Part shown: positions 55,057 through 64,000 of the stretch, in pieces
Layout: each line of letters opens with the position of its first letter
Position numbering within the stretch: position 1 is the stretch's first letter
NCBI RefSeq assembly: GCF_022317005.1
Contig: NZ_CP081006.1
Location: forward strand, 2,604,001-2,668,000
Origin: Mycobacterium sp. IDR2000157661
GTDB taxonomy: Bacteria > Actinomycetota > Actinomycetes > Mycobacteriales > Mycobacteriaceae
Direction: 5' to 3'
Length of the DNA: 64,000 bases
Position numbers and translations under genes: made by a program
Notes under the pieces: generated by a model
Seen by the model: only the letters and a program-made list of their open reading frames with translations
Database searches by the model: none
What the model was told of the DNA's origin: nothing

Positions 55057-56274
55057 CTAGCTGAGTCGCTCAAGCACCATCGCCATCCCCTGGCCGCCGC
55101 CGACACACATGGTCTCCAGGCCGAAGGTCTTGTCGTGGGTGGTCAGGTTGTTCAACAGCGTGGCGGTGATCCGCGCGCCCGTCATGCCGAACGGGTGACC
55201 CAGCGCGATCGCGCCGCCCGAGACGTTGAGCTTGTCCAGATCCATGCCGAGTTCGCGCGCCGACCCGAGCACCTGAACGGCGAACGCTTCGTTGATCTCG
55301 TAGAGGTCGATGTCGTCGATCGACATACCGGCGTTGGCCAGCGCCTTCTTCGTCGCCTCGATCGGGCCCAGGCCCATGATCTCCGGCGAGAGACCGCTCA
55401 CGCCCGTCGACACGATGCGCGCCAGCGGGGTCAATCCCAGCTCGCGGGCCTTGGTGTCGGACATGACGACCAGCGCCGCCGCCCCGTCGTTGAGCGGGCA
55501 GGCGTTGCCGGCCGTGACGGTGCCGTTGGGCCGGAACACCGGCTTGAGCTGGCTGATCTTCTCGTAGGTGGTGCCGGCGCGCGGGCCGTCGTCCTTGGCC
55601 ACCGTCGAGCCGTCCGGCAACGTGACGGGCACGATCTCGCGGTCGAAGAAGCCGTTGTTGATGGCCTCCTCGGCGCGATTCTGGCTGCGCACGCCCCAAT
55701 GGTCCTGGTCCTCGCGGCTGATCCCGGTGTGCAGGGCGACGTTCTCCGCGGTCTGGCCCATCGCGATGTAGACGTCGGGCAGCATGCCGTCCTCGCGGGG
55801 ATCGTGCCACTCCTGCGCGCCTGCGGCGGCCTGATCCGAGCGGCCCATCGCGTCGTCGAACTTCGGGTTCTTGCTCTCCGGCCAGCCGTCGGCGGTGCCC
55901 TTCGGGAACCGCGAAACCGTCTCCACGCCTGCGGAAATGAACGCATGGCCCTCACCGGCCTTGATGGCGTGGAAGGCCATCCGGGTGGTCTGCAGCGATG
56001 ACGAGCAGTAGCGGTTGACCGTGGTGCCGGGCAGGAAGTCGTAGCCCAATTCGACGGCGACCGCCCTGCCGACGTTGAACCCCGCCTCGCCCGCGGGCTG
56101 GCCGCAGCCCATGATCAGGTCGTCGATGTCGCGCGGATCGAGTGCGGGCACCTTGTCGAGCACCGCGCGCACCATCTGCGCCGCCAGATCGTCGGGCCGA
56201 ATGTCGACAAGCGAACCCTTGCCGGCGCGGCCGATCGGAGACCGCGCGGTGGCGACAATGACGGCTTCAGGCAT
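55057..56274 (-). CDS. fadA3: Acetyl-CoA acetyltransferase (thiolase)
   Basis: 405-residue degradative thiolase, final step of beta-oxidation. Cys90 in VNRYCSSSLQT is the acyl acceptor; His in ALGHPFGMTG and Cys in MCVGGGQGMAM complete the active site; NEAFAVQVL is conserved. It corresponds to Rv1074c. A 14-bp palindrome (56289-56302) lies 15 nt upstream of the ATG. The SGNH esterase gene is 43 nt upstream on the same strand. Confidence 0.94.
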   Translation of the reverse strand: MPEAVIVATARSPIGRAGKGSLVDIRPDDLAAQMVRAVLDKVPALDPRDIDDLIMGCGQPAGEAGFNVGRAVAVELGYDFLPGTTVNRYCSSSLQTTRMAFHAIKAGEGHAFISAGVETVSRFPKGTADGWPESKNPKFDDAMGRSDQAAAGAQEWHDPREDGMLPDVYIAMGQTAENVALHTGISREDQDHWGVRSQNRAEEAINNGFFDREIVPVTLPDGSTVAKDDGPRAGTTYEKISQLKPVFRPNGTVTAGNACPLNDGAAALVVMSDTKARELGLTPLARIVSTGVSGLSPEIMGLGPIEATKKALANAGMSIDDIDLYEINEAFAVQVLGSARELGMDLDKLNVSGGAIALGHPFGMTGARITATLLNNLTTHDKTFGLETMCVGGGQGMAMVLERLS

Positions 56275-56288
56275 GACATCTCCTAAAA

Positions 56289-56302
56289 TTCGGTGGACCG
56301 AA
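56289..56302. promoter_or_regulatory. Palindrome upstream of fadA3
   Basis: TTCGGTGGACCGAA: two 6-bp arms with a 2-bp spacer between the esterase stop and the fadA3 start. A TetR-type operator is plausible; the regulator is unknown. Confidence 0.4.
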
Positions 56303-56317
56303 AAGGTTGAGTGAAAC

Positions 56318-57280
56318 CTAGCTGGCGGGCACCACGATGGGCGCAGGGACCCCAGTCGACCGGCGCCACAGCCGGCTCAACTGGCCCACCCGCGCGAGCA
56401 GCGTGTCGTTGTCCGTCGCGCGTGATTGCCAGGGCAGCTCAGGCACCGAACAATCGAGCCAATCGCTCAGCGCTTCACACAGCGCGGGCAACAGCTGGCT
56501 GGCCGCCAGGGCATAGCCGGCGCCCGACGGATGGAACATGTCCGAAGAGAACAGCTCGTCCGGAGTCTTGCGGAAGTGCGGAGACAGCAGATCGGAGAAC
56601 GGCACCGGAACGCCCCCGGACGCCCGCACAGCCGACGCCTGTGCCCGCGCCAGGCGCAAACCCCGGCTACGCGCATACCAGCGCAGCGGCTGGGGAATCG
56701 CGGTGATCACGCCGAAGTCCGGGCACGTGCCGACGACCACGACCGCACCCGCTGCGCTCAACCGGCGCACCGCGGCGCCGAGTCGTCGCGCCGAAGGCCC
56801 GATGCCGTTGGGCCGGGTGATGTCGTTGGCGCCGATCATGATCACCGCGGCGTCGGGCGGTGGCCCGGCGACGAACATCGCGTCGATCTGGCCGGACAAC
56901 CCCTTCGACGTGGCACCGACGATCGCCTTGGTGCTCAGTCGAATCCGCCTGCCCGACACCTCGGCGAGCCCGCGGGCCAACCGCACGCCGGGCACCTCTT
57001 CGGCGGTCTGGGCGCCGTAGCCGGTGGCGGTCGAGTCGCCGAAGACCATCAGGTGTAGGTCGAACGGCACGTCACGGTGCCACCGCTCGACCGGCCCACC
57101 GCCCGGGGCATAGACGCCGTCGGCGCGCGGCGGGATGTCCCACGCCTTCGGAATGACCTGTCGAGCCTGGTCGGCCTGCCCGACCAGCAGATTGCGGGCC
57201 CCGACGTATGCCGAACCGGTGGAAGCGAGCGTGGCCGCTGCCGCCAGCGCGATGGTGCTCGTCCGTCGTGGTATGCCCAC
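56318..57280 (-). CDS. SGNH/GDSL esterase
   Basis: 320-residue hydrolase. The N-terminal hydrophobic stretch (about 8-25) anchors or exports it. Block I is VFGDSTATGYGAQ (nucleophile Ser), block III MIGANDITR, block V SSDMFHPSGAGYAL (Asp-x-x-His). GTG 57280 is preceded by TAAACT and exactly seven bases, indicating a leaderless transcript; the in-frame ATG 57313 lies upstream of that promoter. It matches Rv1075c, described as a carboxylesterase. Confidence 0.88.
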   Translation of the reverse strand: MGIPRRTSTIALAAAATLASTGSAYVGARNLLVGQADQARQVIPKAWDIPPRADGVYAPGGGPVERWHRDVPFDLHLMVFGDSTATGYGAQTAEEVPGVRLARGLAEVSGRRIRLSTKAIVGATSKGLSGQIDAMFVAGPPPDAAVIMIGANDITRPNGIGPSARRLGAAVRRLSAAGAVVVVGTCPDFGVITAIPQPLRWYARSRGLRLARAQASAVRASGGVPVPFSDLLSPHFRKTPDELFSSDMFHPSGAGYALAASQLLPALCEALSDWLDCSVPELPWQSRATDNDTLLARVGQLSRLWRRSTGVPAPIVVPAS

Positions 57281-57293
57281 GGCCGCGAGTTTA
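57281..57293 (-). promoter_or_regulatory. Leaderless promoter of the SGNH esterase gene
   Basis: On the minus strand TAAACT (57293-57288) is followed by seven bases and the GTG at 57280. This decides the start against the upstream ATG at 57313. Confidence 0.6.
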
Positions 57294-57485
57294 GTTCGGT
57301 TTATCCGAGTCATCCGCGTGGCGAGGGCGAATTCGGGATCACATTGCGGTATCAAGTCCGGTATCGAAATCGACTCGTTGATTGTTGAACTGACCGCAGA
57401 GTGTCAGGCTAAGATACGGGTCCCGATCAGAAAATTAGGCGTACTTCACACTACGACGGCAACGATGCCCTGAGGAGTGGTTGTC

Positions 57486-58547
57486 ATGACCGCACCGAGC
57501 AAGGTGGGCAAGACCTACCGCTCCACCGTAACTCCTGCTCAATCGCGCAGATCGGGTAAGTTTCCGGTCAGCGACTGCGCGCCTGTCGAAGTCGTCGAGG
57601 ACGGCCCGAGCCTGGCTGGGCGGCTTACCTCGCTGGCCGCTCTGCTAACAATTCGTCCGACGCTGGCTATCGGAAGTTACGCACCTAAGTTACCGTGGCC
57701 GTGGGGATTGGTGGATTTCGTCGCCCGCGTTGCGCGGCCCACCCCCGGGACTGTGCGCGCCACCATTTCTCTCCCAAACTGCAGCGCGCAGCTCGTGCGC
57801 GCGCCGGGCGTGCTGCCCGCCGACGGCCACCGGGCCGTCGTGCTCTACCTGCACGGCGGGGCATTCTTGACCTGCGGAGCCAATTCGCACGGCCGGCTGG
57901 TGACGGCGCTGTCCGGTTACGCGGACTGCCCGGTGCTGATCGTCAACTACCGGATGATTCCCAAGCACTCCGTGGGGCGGGCACTCGACGACTGCTACGA
58001 CGCGTACAAGTGGTTGCGGCTCAAGGGCTATGAGCCCGATCAGATCGTTCTGGCCGGCGATTCGGCGGGCGGTTACCTCGCCCTGGCACTGGCCGAGCGG
58101 TTGCAGCGCGAGGGCCTGCAGGGCGAACGGCCTGCCGCGATGGTGACGATGTCACCCCTGTTCGAGATCGACAACGAAGCACGGGCCAACCATCCGAACA
58201 TCCGCAGCGACGCGATGTTCCCGCCGCGGGCGTTCTTCGCCCTGGTCGACCTCGTGCGGGAGGCGGCGGGCAGGCACATCGTCGACGGCAAGCCCGAGGA
58301 GGTCTACGAACCGCTGGACCACATCGAGCCCGGGTTGCCCCGAACGCTGATTCACGTGTCGGGGTCCGAGGTGCTGATCAGCGACGCCCGTAAGGCCGCG
58401 CGACGACTGGCGGCGGCGGGCGTGCCCGTCGAGGTCCGCGTCTGGCCCGGTCAGATGCACGTCTTCCAGCTCGGCGCACCCGCGGTGCCCGAGGCGAACA
58501 GGTCGCTGCGCCAGATCGGCGACTACATCCGAGAGGCCACCTGGTAA
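57486..58547 (+). CDS. lipU: Lipase/esterase LipU (hormone-sensitive lipase family)
   Basis: 353 residues. HGGAF at 123-127 is the oxyanion motif and GDSAGG at 191-196 carries nucleophile Ser193; Asp and His follow in the C-terminal part (ISDARKAARR region, WPGQMHVFQ). Hormone-sensitive-lipase-like carboxylesterase of the Lip family, equivalent to Rv1076. GAGGAG lies about 9 nt before ATG 57486; GTG 57477 is rejected because it overlaps that site. cbs follows after 29 nt. Confidence 0.92.
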   Translation: MTAPSKVGKTYRSTVTPAQSRRSGKFPVSDCAPVEVVEDGPSLAGRLTSLAALLTIRPTLAIGSYAPKLPWPWGLVDFVARVARPTPGTVRATISLPNCSAQLVRAPGVLPADGHRAVVLYLHGGAFLTCGANSHGRLVTALSGYADCPVLIVNYRMIPKHSVGRALDDCYDAYKWLRLKGYEPDQIVLAGDSAGGYLALALAERLQREGLQGERPAAMVTMSPLFEIDNEARANHPNIRSDAMFPPRAFFALVDLVREAAGRHIVDGKPEEVYEPLDHIEPGLPRTLIHVSGSEVLISDARKAARRLAAAGVPVEVRVWPGQMHVFQLGAPAVPEANRSLRQIGDYIREATW

Positions 58548-58576
58548 GGCGTCTGGCCGCCTGACACGATGGAGTC

Positions 58577-59989
<1,413 letters not shown>

Positions 59990-60129
59990 ACGCGGTGTAC
60001 GAAACCCGCCCGTACCGCCGCAGACGGTTCGGCCGCGGCCCCTTGCGGTCAGAAATCCCTGCCCAGAAGCACCTCTCAGGTAGGGTTAGCACGCTTACCA
60101 CCAGCTGAGACCAAGACTGGAAGGCCCCG

Positions 60130-60699
60130 ATGACCGAGCAACCGCCACCATCGGGTGGTTACTCACCGCCCCTTCCGGCCGGCGCAGGTCCGAGGTCTCC
60201 TCACCGTGTCACCGCATCAGCCCTGCCCAGGGAGACGTACACGGCGTGGTTCAAGCGAGTGCAAGCGCTACTGGTCGACTACGTCCCGCTCGGCGTCATC
60301 CTCGGCATCGGAATGGCGCTGCTGCTCGGTACCGAGGAGACGGATTGCCTCGTCGAGGTCACGCCATACGACCTCGGCGAACTGTGTTCCACCGGCGCAT
60401 CCACGCTCGGTCAATCGGCTATCGCGATCTCCTTCCTTCTCGCTGCGGCATACGTGGTCTGGAACTTCGGCTACCGCCAGGGAACCACCGGTTCGAGCAT
60501 CGGCAAGTCGGTTCTGAAGTTCCAGGTCGTCAGCGAAAAGACGGGGCAGCCAATCGGTTTCGGTAACTCCATACTTCGGCAGGTCGCCCACGTCGTCGAC
60601 ATGGCCATCTGCTACATCGGGTACTTGTTCCCGCTTTGGGACAACAAGCGCCAGACGATCGCCGACAAACTCATGCACACCGTGTGCATGCCGCTCTAG
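60130..60699 (+). CDS. pra: RDD-family membrane protein, proline-rich antigen homologue
   Basis: 189 residues. A short Pro/Gly/Ser-rich N-terminus (1-32) precedes an RDD domain with three hydrophobic helices: RVQALLVDYVPLGVILGIGM, then SAIAISFLLAAAYVVWNFGY and the last near DMAICYIGYLFPLWD; GTTGSSIGKSVLKFQVV is diagnostic. It matches Pra/Rv1078 by sequence and position after cbs, but the proline-rich region is much shorter than I recall in M. tuberculosis. GGAAGG precedes the ATG. Confidence 0.88.
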   Translation: MTEQPPPSGGYSPPLPAGAGPRSPHRVTASALPRETYTAWFKRVQALLVDYVPLGVILGIGMALLLGTEETDCLVEVTPYDLGELCSTGASTLGQSAIAISFLLAAAYVVWNFGYRQGTTGSSIGKSVLKFQVVSEKTGQPIGFGNSILRQVAHVVDMAICYIGYLFPLWDNKRQTIADKLMHTVCMPL

Positions 60700-60729
60700 C
60701 CCACTGTTACGACAACTCGGGAAGGTCAC

Positions 60730-61779
60730 ATGTCTGATCAGTCACCGCCTCCGCCGGGGAATTACCCTCCGCCGCCGCAAGGCAACTATCCGCCACCGCC
60801 ATCGGGCGGTGACTACCCGCCGCCTCCGCCGGGTGGTTACCCTCCGCCGCCTCCGCCGGGTGGTTATCCGCCGCAGCAGGGTGGTTATCCGCCGCAACAG
60901 GGTGGTTACCCGCCGCAACAGGGCGGCTATCCGCCTCCCCAGCAGCACGGTTACCCGCCGCCGCAGCAGGGGGGCTACCCGCCTCAGGGACAGCACGGTT
61001 ACCCGCCGCCCGGCGGTGCGGGATACGGCGGCGCACAGAACTATTCGGTCGGCAACGCGTTCAGTTGGGCGTGGAGCAAGTTCACCAGCAACGCCGTTCC
61101 GATGATCGTCGCGACGCTGGTCTTCGGGATCATCGTCGTAGCGCTCCAATTCATCTTCGGGTTCCTGTCGGCCGCCGTCTCGCCGGATTCGACGACCTAC
61201 GTGTCCGACGACAGCGGCTTCTCGTTCTCCTACAACGTCTCCGGTCCGGCCAGCCTCGCCGTCACGGTCATCGGCTGGATCGTCGCGTTGGTGGTGGGCG
61301 GTGCCATCCAGTCCGCCTACTACAGCGGCATGCTGGATGTGGCGAACGGTCGTCCGGTGAGCATCGGATCGTTCTTCAAGCCTCGCAACGTCGGCAGCGT
61401 GATCGTGGCCAGCCTGATCGTCGGAGTCCTCACGTCGATCGGGTTCGCCCTGTGTATCCTGCCGGGCCTGGTCGTGGCGATCTTCACGCTGTTCACCGTC
61501 ATCGCTCTGCTCGACCGCAACCTGTCACCGATCGACGCGATCAAGACGAGCTTCGACATCGCGAAGAACAACTTCGGCCAGGTGTTGCTGACGTTCCTCG
61601 TCCTGCTGGTCGTTGCGATCGTCGGCGCGCTGCTCTGCGGTGTCGGTCTGCTGGTCGCGATCCCGCTGATCGCGCTGATCGAGGTGTACGCCTATCGCAA
61701 GCTCAGCGGCGGCCAGGTCGCCGAGGCCGATCAGCAGCAGGTGCCGCCGGGACCGCAGACGACTCCGCAGCAGTACTGA
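60730..61779 (+). CDS. Proline/glycine-rich multi-pass membrane protein
   Basis: 349 residues. The first 100 are a low-complexity Pro/Gly/Tyr/Gln region with tandem GGYPPQQ repeats. The rest has about six hydrophobic helices (from residue 115 to 325) with LDVANGRPVSIGSFFKPRNV and LLDRNLSPIDAIKTSFDIAK, typical of the DUF975/GPDPase-membrane-domain-like family. It resembles Rv2560-type proteins. It lies 30 nt after pra and shares its Pro-rich N-terminal style, suggesting joint function at the membrane. Not present at this locus in M. tuberculosis as I recall. Confidence 0.82.
   Translation: MSDQSPPPPGNYPPPPQGNYPPPPSGGDYPPPPPGGYPPPPPPGGYPPQQGGYPPQQGGYPPQQGGYPPPQQHGYPPPQQGGYPPQGQHGYPPPGGAGYGGAQNYSVGNAFSWAWSKFTSNAVPMIVATLVFGIIVVALQFIFGFLSAAVSPDSTTYVSDDSGFSFSYNVSGPASLAVTVIGWIVALVVGGAIQSAYYSGMLDVANGRPVSIGSFFKPRNVGSVIVASLIVGVLTSIGFALCILPGLVVAIFTLFTVIALLDRNLSPIDAIKTSFDIAKNNFGQVLLTFLVLLVVAIVGALLCGVGLLVAIPLIALIEVYAYRKLSGGQVAEADQQQVPPGPQTTPQQY
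60859..60921 (+). repeat. Three tandem 21-bp units encoding GGYPPQQ
   Basis: Residues 44-64 of the membrane protein are three consecutive GGYPPQQ units with near-identical codons; looser GGYPPP and HGYPPP units extend to about 61010. Prone to length variation by slippage. Confidence 0.8.
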
Positions 61780-61788
61780 CGGCGATGT

Positions 61789-62973
61789 TCATCGGAAGGC
61801 GCTGACCCCGGTCAGCGCCTCTCCGATGACCATCTGGTGCACCTCGGAGGTGCCCTCGTAGGTCAACACCGACTCGAGGTTGTTGGCGTGCCGGATCACC
61901 GGATAGTCCAGCGTGATCCCGTTGGCGCCGAGCAACGTTCGGCACTGGCGTGCGATCTGGATGGCCTCCCGCACGTTGTTGAGCTTGCCGAAGCTGACCT
62001 GCTCGGGCCTGATTCGTCCCTCGTCCTTGAGCCGGCCCAGGTGCAGCGCGAGCAGCGCAGCCTTGCCCAGTTCGACCGCCATGTCGGCGATCTTGGCCTG
62101 GGTGAGCTGATAGGCGGCCAGCGGTTTGTCGAAGACCTCACGGGTGCCGACGTAGTCGAGCGCGGTCTCCAGGCAGTCCCTGGCCGCACCGACGCTGCCG
62201 AACACGATGCCGAAGCGGGCCTCCGACAGGCAGCTCAGCGGGCCCGAGAGTCCGCGGGCCTCGGGCAGTTTCGCCGCGGCGGGCAGACGGACGTCGTCGA
62301 GGTGCAGCTCGGAGGTGACCGAGGCACGAAGCGACAGTTTGTGGGTCATGTCGGTCGCGGAGAAACCGGCCGTGCCCGCGGGCACTACGAACCCGGCGAC
62401 GTGGTGGTCCGCGCCGTCGTCGACGCGGGCCCAGACGATCGCGACGTCGGCGACCGAGCCGTTGGTGATCCACATCTTCGAGCCGTTGAGAACCCAGTCC
62501 GATCCGGCCCGCTTGGCGGTGGTGCGCATGCCGCCCGGGTTGGACCCGAAGTCGGGCTCGGTCAACCCGAAGCAGCCGATGGCTTCGCCGGCCGCCATGG
62601 CGGGCAGCCACTGCTCTCGCTGTTCCTCGCTGCCCCAGCGGTGGATCGCGAACATCGCCAGCGAGCCCTGCACCGACACCAGGCTGCGCAGTCCGCTGTC
62701 GACGGCCTCCAGTTCCTGGCACACCAATCCGTAAGCGGTCGCCGTCGAACCTCCACACCCGTACCCCTGCAGGTGCATGCCGAGCAGTCCCAGCTTGCCG
62801 AGGTCGGCGGCGAGCTCGCGGACCGGCACCTGCCCCGTCTCGAACCAGTCGGCGACGAAGGGCCGCAGCCGCTGCTCGCCGAAGCGGCGCACCGTCTGGC
62901 GTAACTCGATGTCCTCCGGGGTCAGCAGCGAGTCGAGATCGAGGAGGTCGTCGATGTGGGCGGAAGTGCTCAT
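61789..62973 (-). CDS. Acyl-CoA dehydrogenase, glutaryl-CoA dehydrogenase-like
   Basis: 394-residue flavoenzyme. Typical motifs are GCFGLTEPDFGSNPGGMRT, WVLNGSKMWITNGSVADV and LGANGITLDYPVIRHANNLE, followed by YEGTSEVHQMVIGEALTG. The catalytic Glu is in TYEGT, the position used by glutaryl-CoA and most short-chain dehydrogenases. The overall style (LRxSVTSELHLDDVRLP, VSVQGSLAMFAIHRWG) is closest to glutaryl-CoA dehydrogenase. ATG 62973; a longer frame to 63105 overlaps metB and is rejected. It is divergent from metB. Confidence 0.88.
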   Translation of the reverse strand: MSTSAHIDDLLDLDSLLTPEDIELRQTVRRFGEQRLRPFVADWFETGQVPVRELAADLGKLGLLGMHLQGYGCGGSTATAYGLVCQELEAVDSGLRSLVSVQGSLAMFAIHRWGSEEQREQWLPAMAAGEAIGCFGLTEPDFGSNPGGMRTTAKRAGSDWVLNGSKMWITNGSVADVAIVWARVDDGADHHVAGFVVPAGTAGFSATDMTHKLSLRASVTSELHLDDVRLPAAAKLPEARGLSGPLSCLSEARFGIVFGSVGAARDCLETALDYVGTREVFDKPLAAYQLTQAKIADMAVELGKAALLALHLGRLKDEGRIRPEQVSFGKLNNVREAIQIARQCRTLLGANGITLDYPVIRHANNLESVLTYEGTSEVHQMVIGEALTGVSAFR

Positions 62974-62996
62974 GGGTCCATGTCTACACGGCTCGC

Positions 62997-63010
62997 TACC
63001 CTGAGCGGTG
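62997..63010 (+). promoter_or_regulatory. Probable leaderless promoter of metB
   Basis: TACCCT (62997-63002) lies five bases before GTG 63008 and eight before ATG 63011, so transcription should start within a base or two of the metB start. Confidence 0.45.
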
Positions 63011-64000
63011 ATGACCGATGACAACAGGCTTGGGCCGGCCAGCGGACTGTCCACGAGGGCCATCCACGCCGGGTTCGCTCCCGACCCGGCGACCGGAGCG
63101 GTCAACGCCCCGATCTACGCCAGCTCGACGTTCGCGCAGGACGGCGTCGGGGGTCTGCGGGGCGGGTTCGAGTACGCCAGGACCGGCAATCCGACGCGGT
63201 CTTCGCTGGAGGCTGCGCTGGCCTCGGTCGAGTCGGCCGCGCACGGGCGGGCGTTCTCGTCGGGCATGGCGGCGACGGACTGCGCGCTGCGGGCCATGCT
63301 GCGGCCGGGGGACCACATCGTGATGCCCGACGACGCCTACGGCGGCACGTTCCGCCTGATCGACAAGGTCTTCACGCAGTGGGGCATCAGCTACACCGCC
63401 GTGTCGCTGGCTGATCTCGACGCGGTTCGGGCGGCGATCACGCCGCACACCAGGCTGGTCCTCGTCGAGACGCCGACCAACCCGCTGCTCTCGATCGCCG
63501 ACATCGCCGGCATCTCCGCGCTGGCCGCCGAGTCGAACTCGAAGGTGTTGGTGGACAACACGTTCGCCTCGCCCGCGCTGCAGCAGCCGCTGCTGCTGGG
63601 TGCCGACGTGGTGCTGCATTCGACGACCAAGTACATCGGCGGTCACTCCGATGTGGTGGGCGGTGCGTTGCTCACCAACGACGCCGAACTCGACGCCGCA
63701 TTCGCTTTCCTGCAGAACGGCGCCGGGGCGGTGCCTGGACCGTTCGACGCGTACCTGACCATGCGCGGACTCAAGACGCTGGTGCTGCGCATGCAGCGGC
63801 ACAGCGAGAACGCCCAGCTCATCGCGGAGTTCCTGGACGGCCACCCGGCGGTCGAGACGGTGCTGTATCCGGGGCTGCCCCACCACCCGGGCCACGAGAT
63901 CGCCGCACGGCAGATGAGCGGCTTCGGCGGGATGATCTCGGTGCGGTTGCGCGGTGGAGTTGCCGCTGCTCGTGACCTCTGTTCGCGGACAGGGATTTTC
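63011..64000 (+). CDS. metB: Cystathionine gamma-synthase/lyase, 5' part (cut by window end)
   Basis: Cys/Met metabolism PLP enzyme; 330 residues are visible and the frame runs off the window. Lys207 in VLHSTTKYIGGHSD binds PLP; GGFEYARTGNPTR, SGMAATDCAL, DDAYGGTFRL and DNTFASPALQQP are family motifs. It matches Rv1079. Together with cbs it handles cystathionine, either synthesis from O-acyl-homoserine or cleavage to cysteine. Start ATG 63011, or GTG 63008 one codon earlier. Confidence 0.94.
   Translation, partial: MTDDNRLGPASGLSTRAIHAGFAPDPATGAVNAPIYASSTFAQDGVGGLRGGFEYARTGNPTRSSLEAALASVESAAHGRAFSSGMAATDCALRAMLRPGDHIVMPDDAYGGTFRLIDKVFTQWGISYTAVSLADLDAVRAAITPHTRLVLVETPTNPLLSIADIAGISALAAESNSKVLVDNTFASPALQQPLLLGADVVLHSTTKYIGGHSDVVGGALLTNDAELDAAFAFLQNGAGAVPGPFDAYLTMRGLKTLVLRMQRHSENAQLIAEFLDGHPAVETVLYPGLPHHPGHEIAARQMSGFGGMISVRLRGGVAAARDLCSRTGIF

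Noticed and set aside
60859..61010. Possible CRISPR-like repeat array
   Set aside because: The repeats are in frame, contiguous without spacers and encode GGYPPQQ units of a proline-rich protein.
62974..63105. N-terminal extension of the acyl-CoA dehydrogenase to 63105
   Set aside because: The extension overlaps the metB start and promoter and lacks family similarity; ATG 62973 fits the family.

Overview
The window is high-GC, densely coded actinobacterial chromosome. It contains lipoproteins of the Lpq type, an antigen 85-like protein, a PknH-type kinase, EchA/FadA lipid genes and several leaderless genes, and its gene order matches parts of the Mycobacterium tuberculosis chromosome as I remember it. 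Together these point to a mycobacterium, most likely a fast-growing environmental one (Mycolicibacterium type): PE_PGRS genes and insertion sequences are absent and a large metabolic/stress accessory block is present. All Rv comparisons are from memory, not from a search.

Region 1 (1-20450) is mostly conserved core in an Rv1013-Rv1026-like order: the 3' part of a fatty-acyl-AMP ligase (pks16), a DrrA/DrrB-like ABC exporter whose two genes are joined by a MIRU-like mini-ORF, an Fe-S protein, then on the minus strand pth, rplY, an SDR, lpqT, an ArsC-family gene, prsA, glmU and tRNA-Gln. A TetR regulator, a GAF fragment, mfd, mazG, lpqU, eno, ftsB-like, a DUF501 gene and ppx2 follow on the plus strand, several with overlapping stop/start codons.

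Region 2 (20450-44700) is accessory: propionyl-CoA synthetase, hydrolases, an SDR-FAD oxidoreductase-RecQ operon, tRNA-Leu(UAA) followed by a small insert bounded by a degenerate copy of the tRNA 3' end, a frameshifted CocE-type hydrolase, ZIP, ChaB and CLC genes, an antigen 85-like secreted protein, a STAS/HATPase/STAS partner-switching module, a beta-propeller protein, two paralogous secreted proteins, a lipid-transfer thiolase and a Ser/Thr kinase. Decayed gene fragments are concentrated here.

Region 3 (44700-64000) returns to an Rv1059-Rv1079-like order: a DapB-like oxidoreductase behind a KstR-type operator, two convergent patatins, lpqV, a cysteine dioxygenase-rhodanese operon, a membrane alpha/beta hydrolase, echA8/echA9, a Bax-inhibitor-like protein with a strong terminator, a frameshifted DUF559-type gene, fadA3, an SGNH esterase, lipU, cbs, pra and metB (cut by the window end). 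A proline/glycine-rich membrane protein and an acyl-CoA dehydrogenase lie between pra and metB.

The most interesting signal is upstream of the cysteine dioxygenase-rhodanese operon. A leaderless 11-codon ORF carries tandem Cys codons, and a 7-nt segment just before those codons is perfectly complementary to a segment overlapping the Shine-Dalgarno sequence of the dioxygenase gene. This is the expected architecture of a cysteine-sensing translational attenuator acting on a cysteine-catabolic operon.
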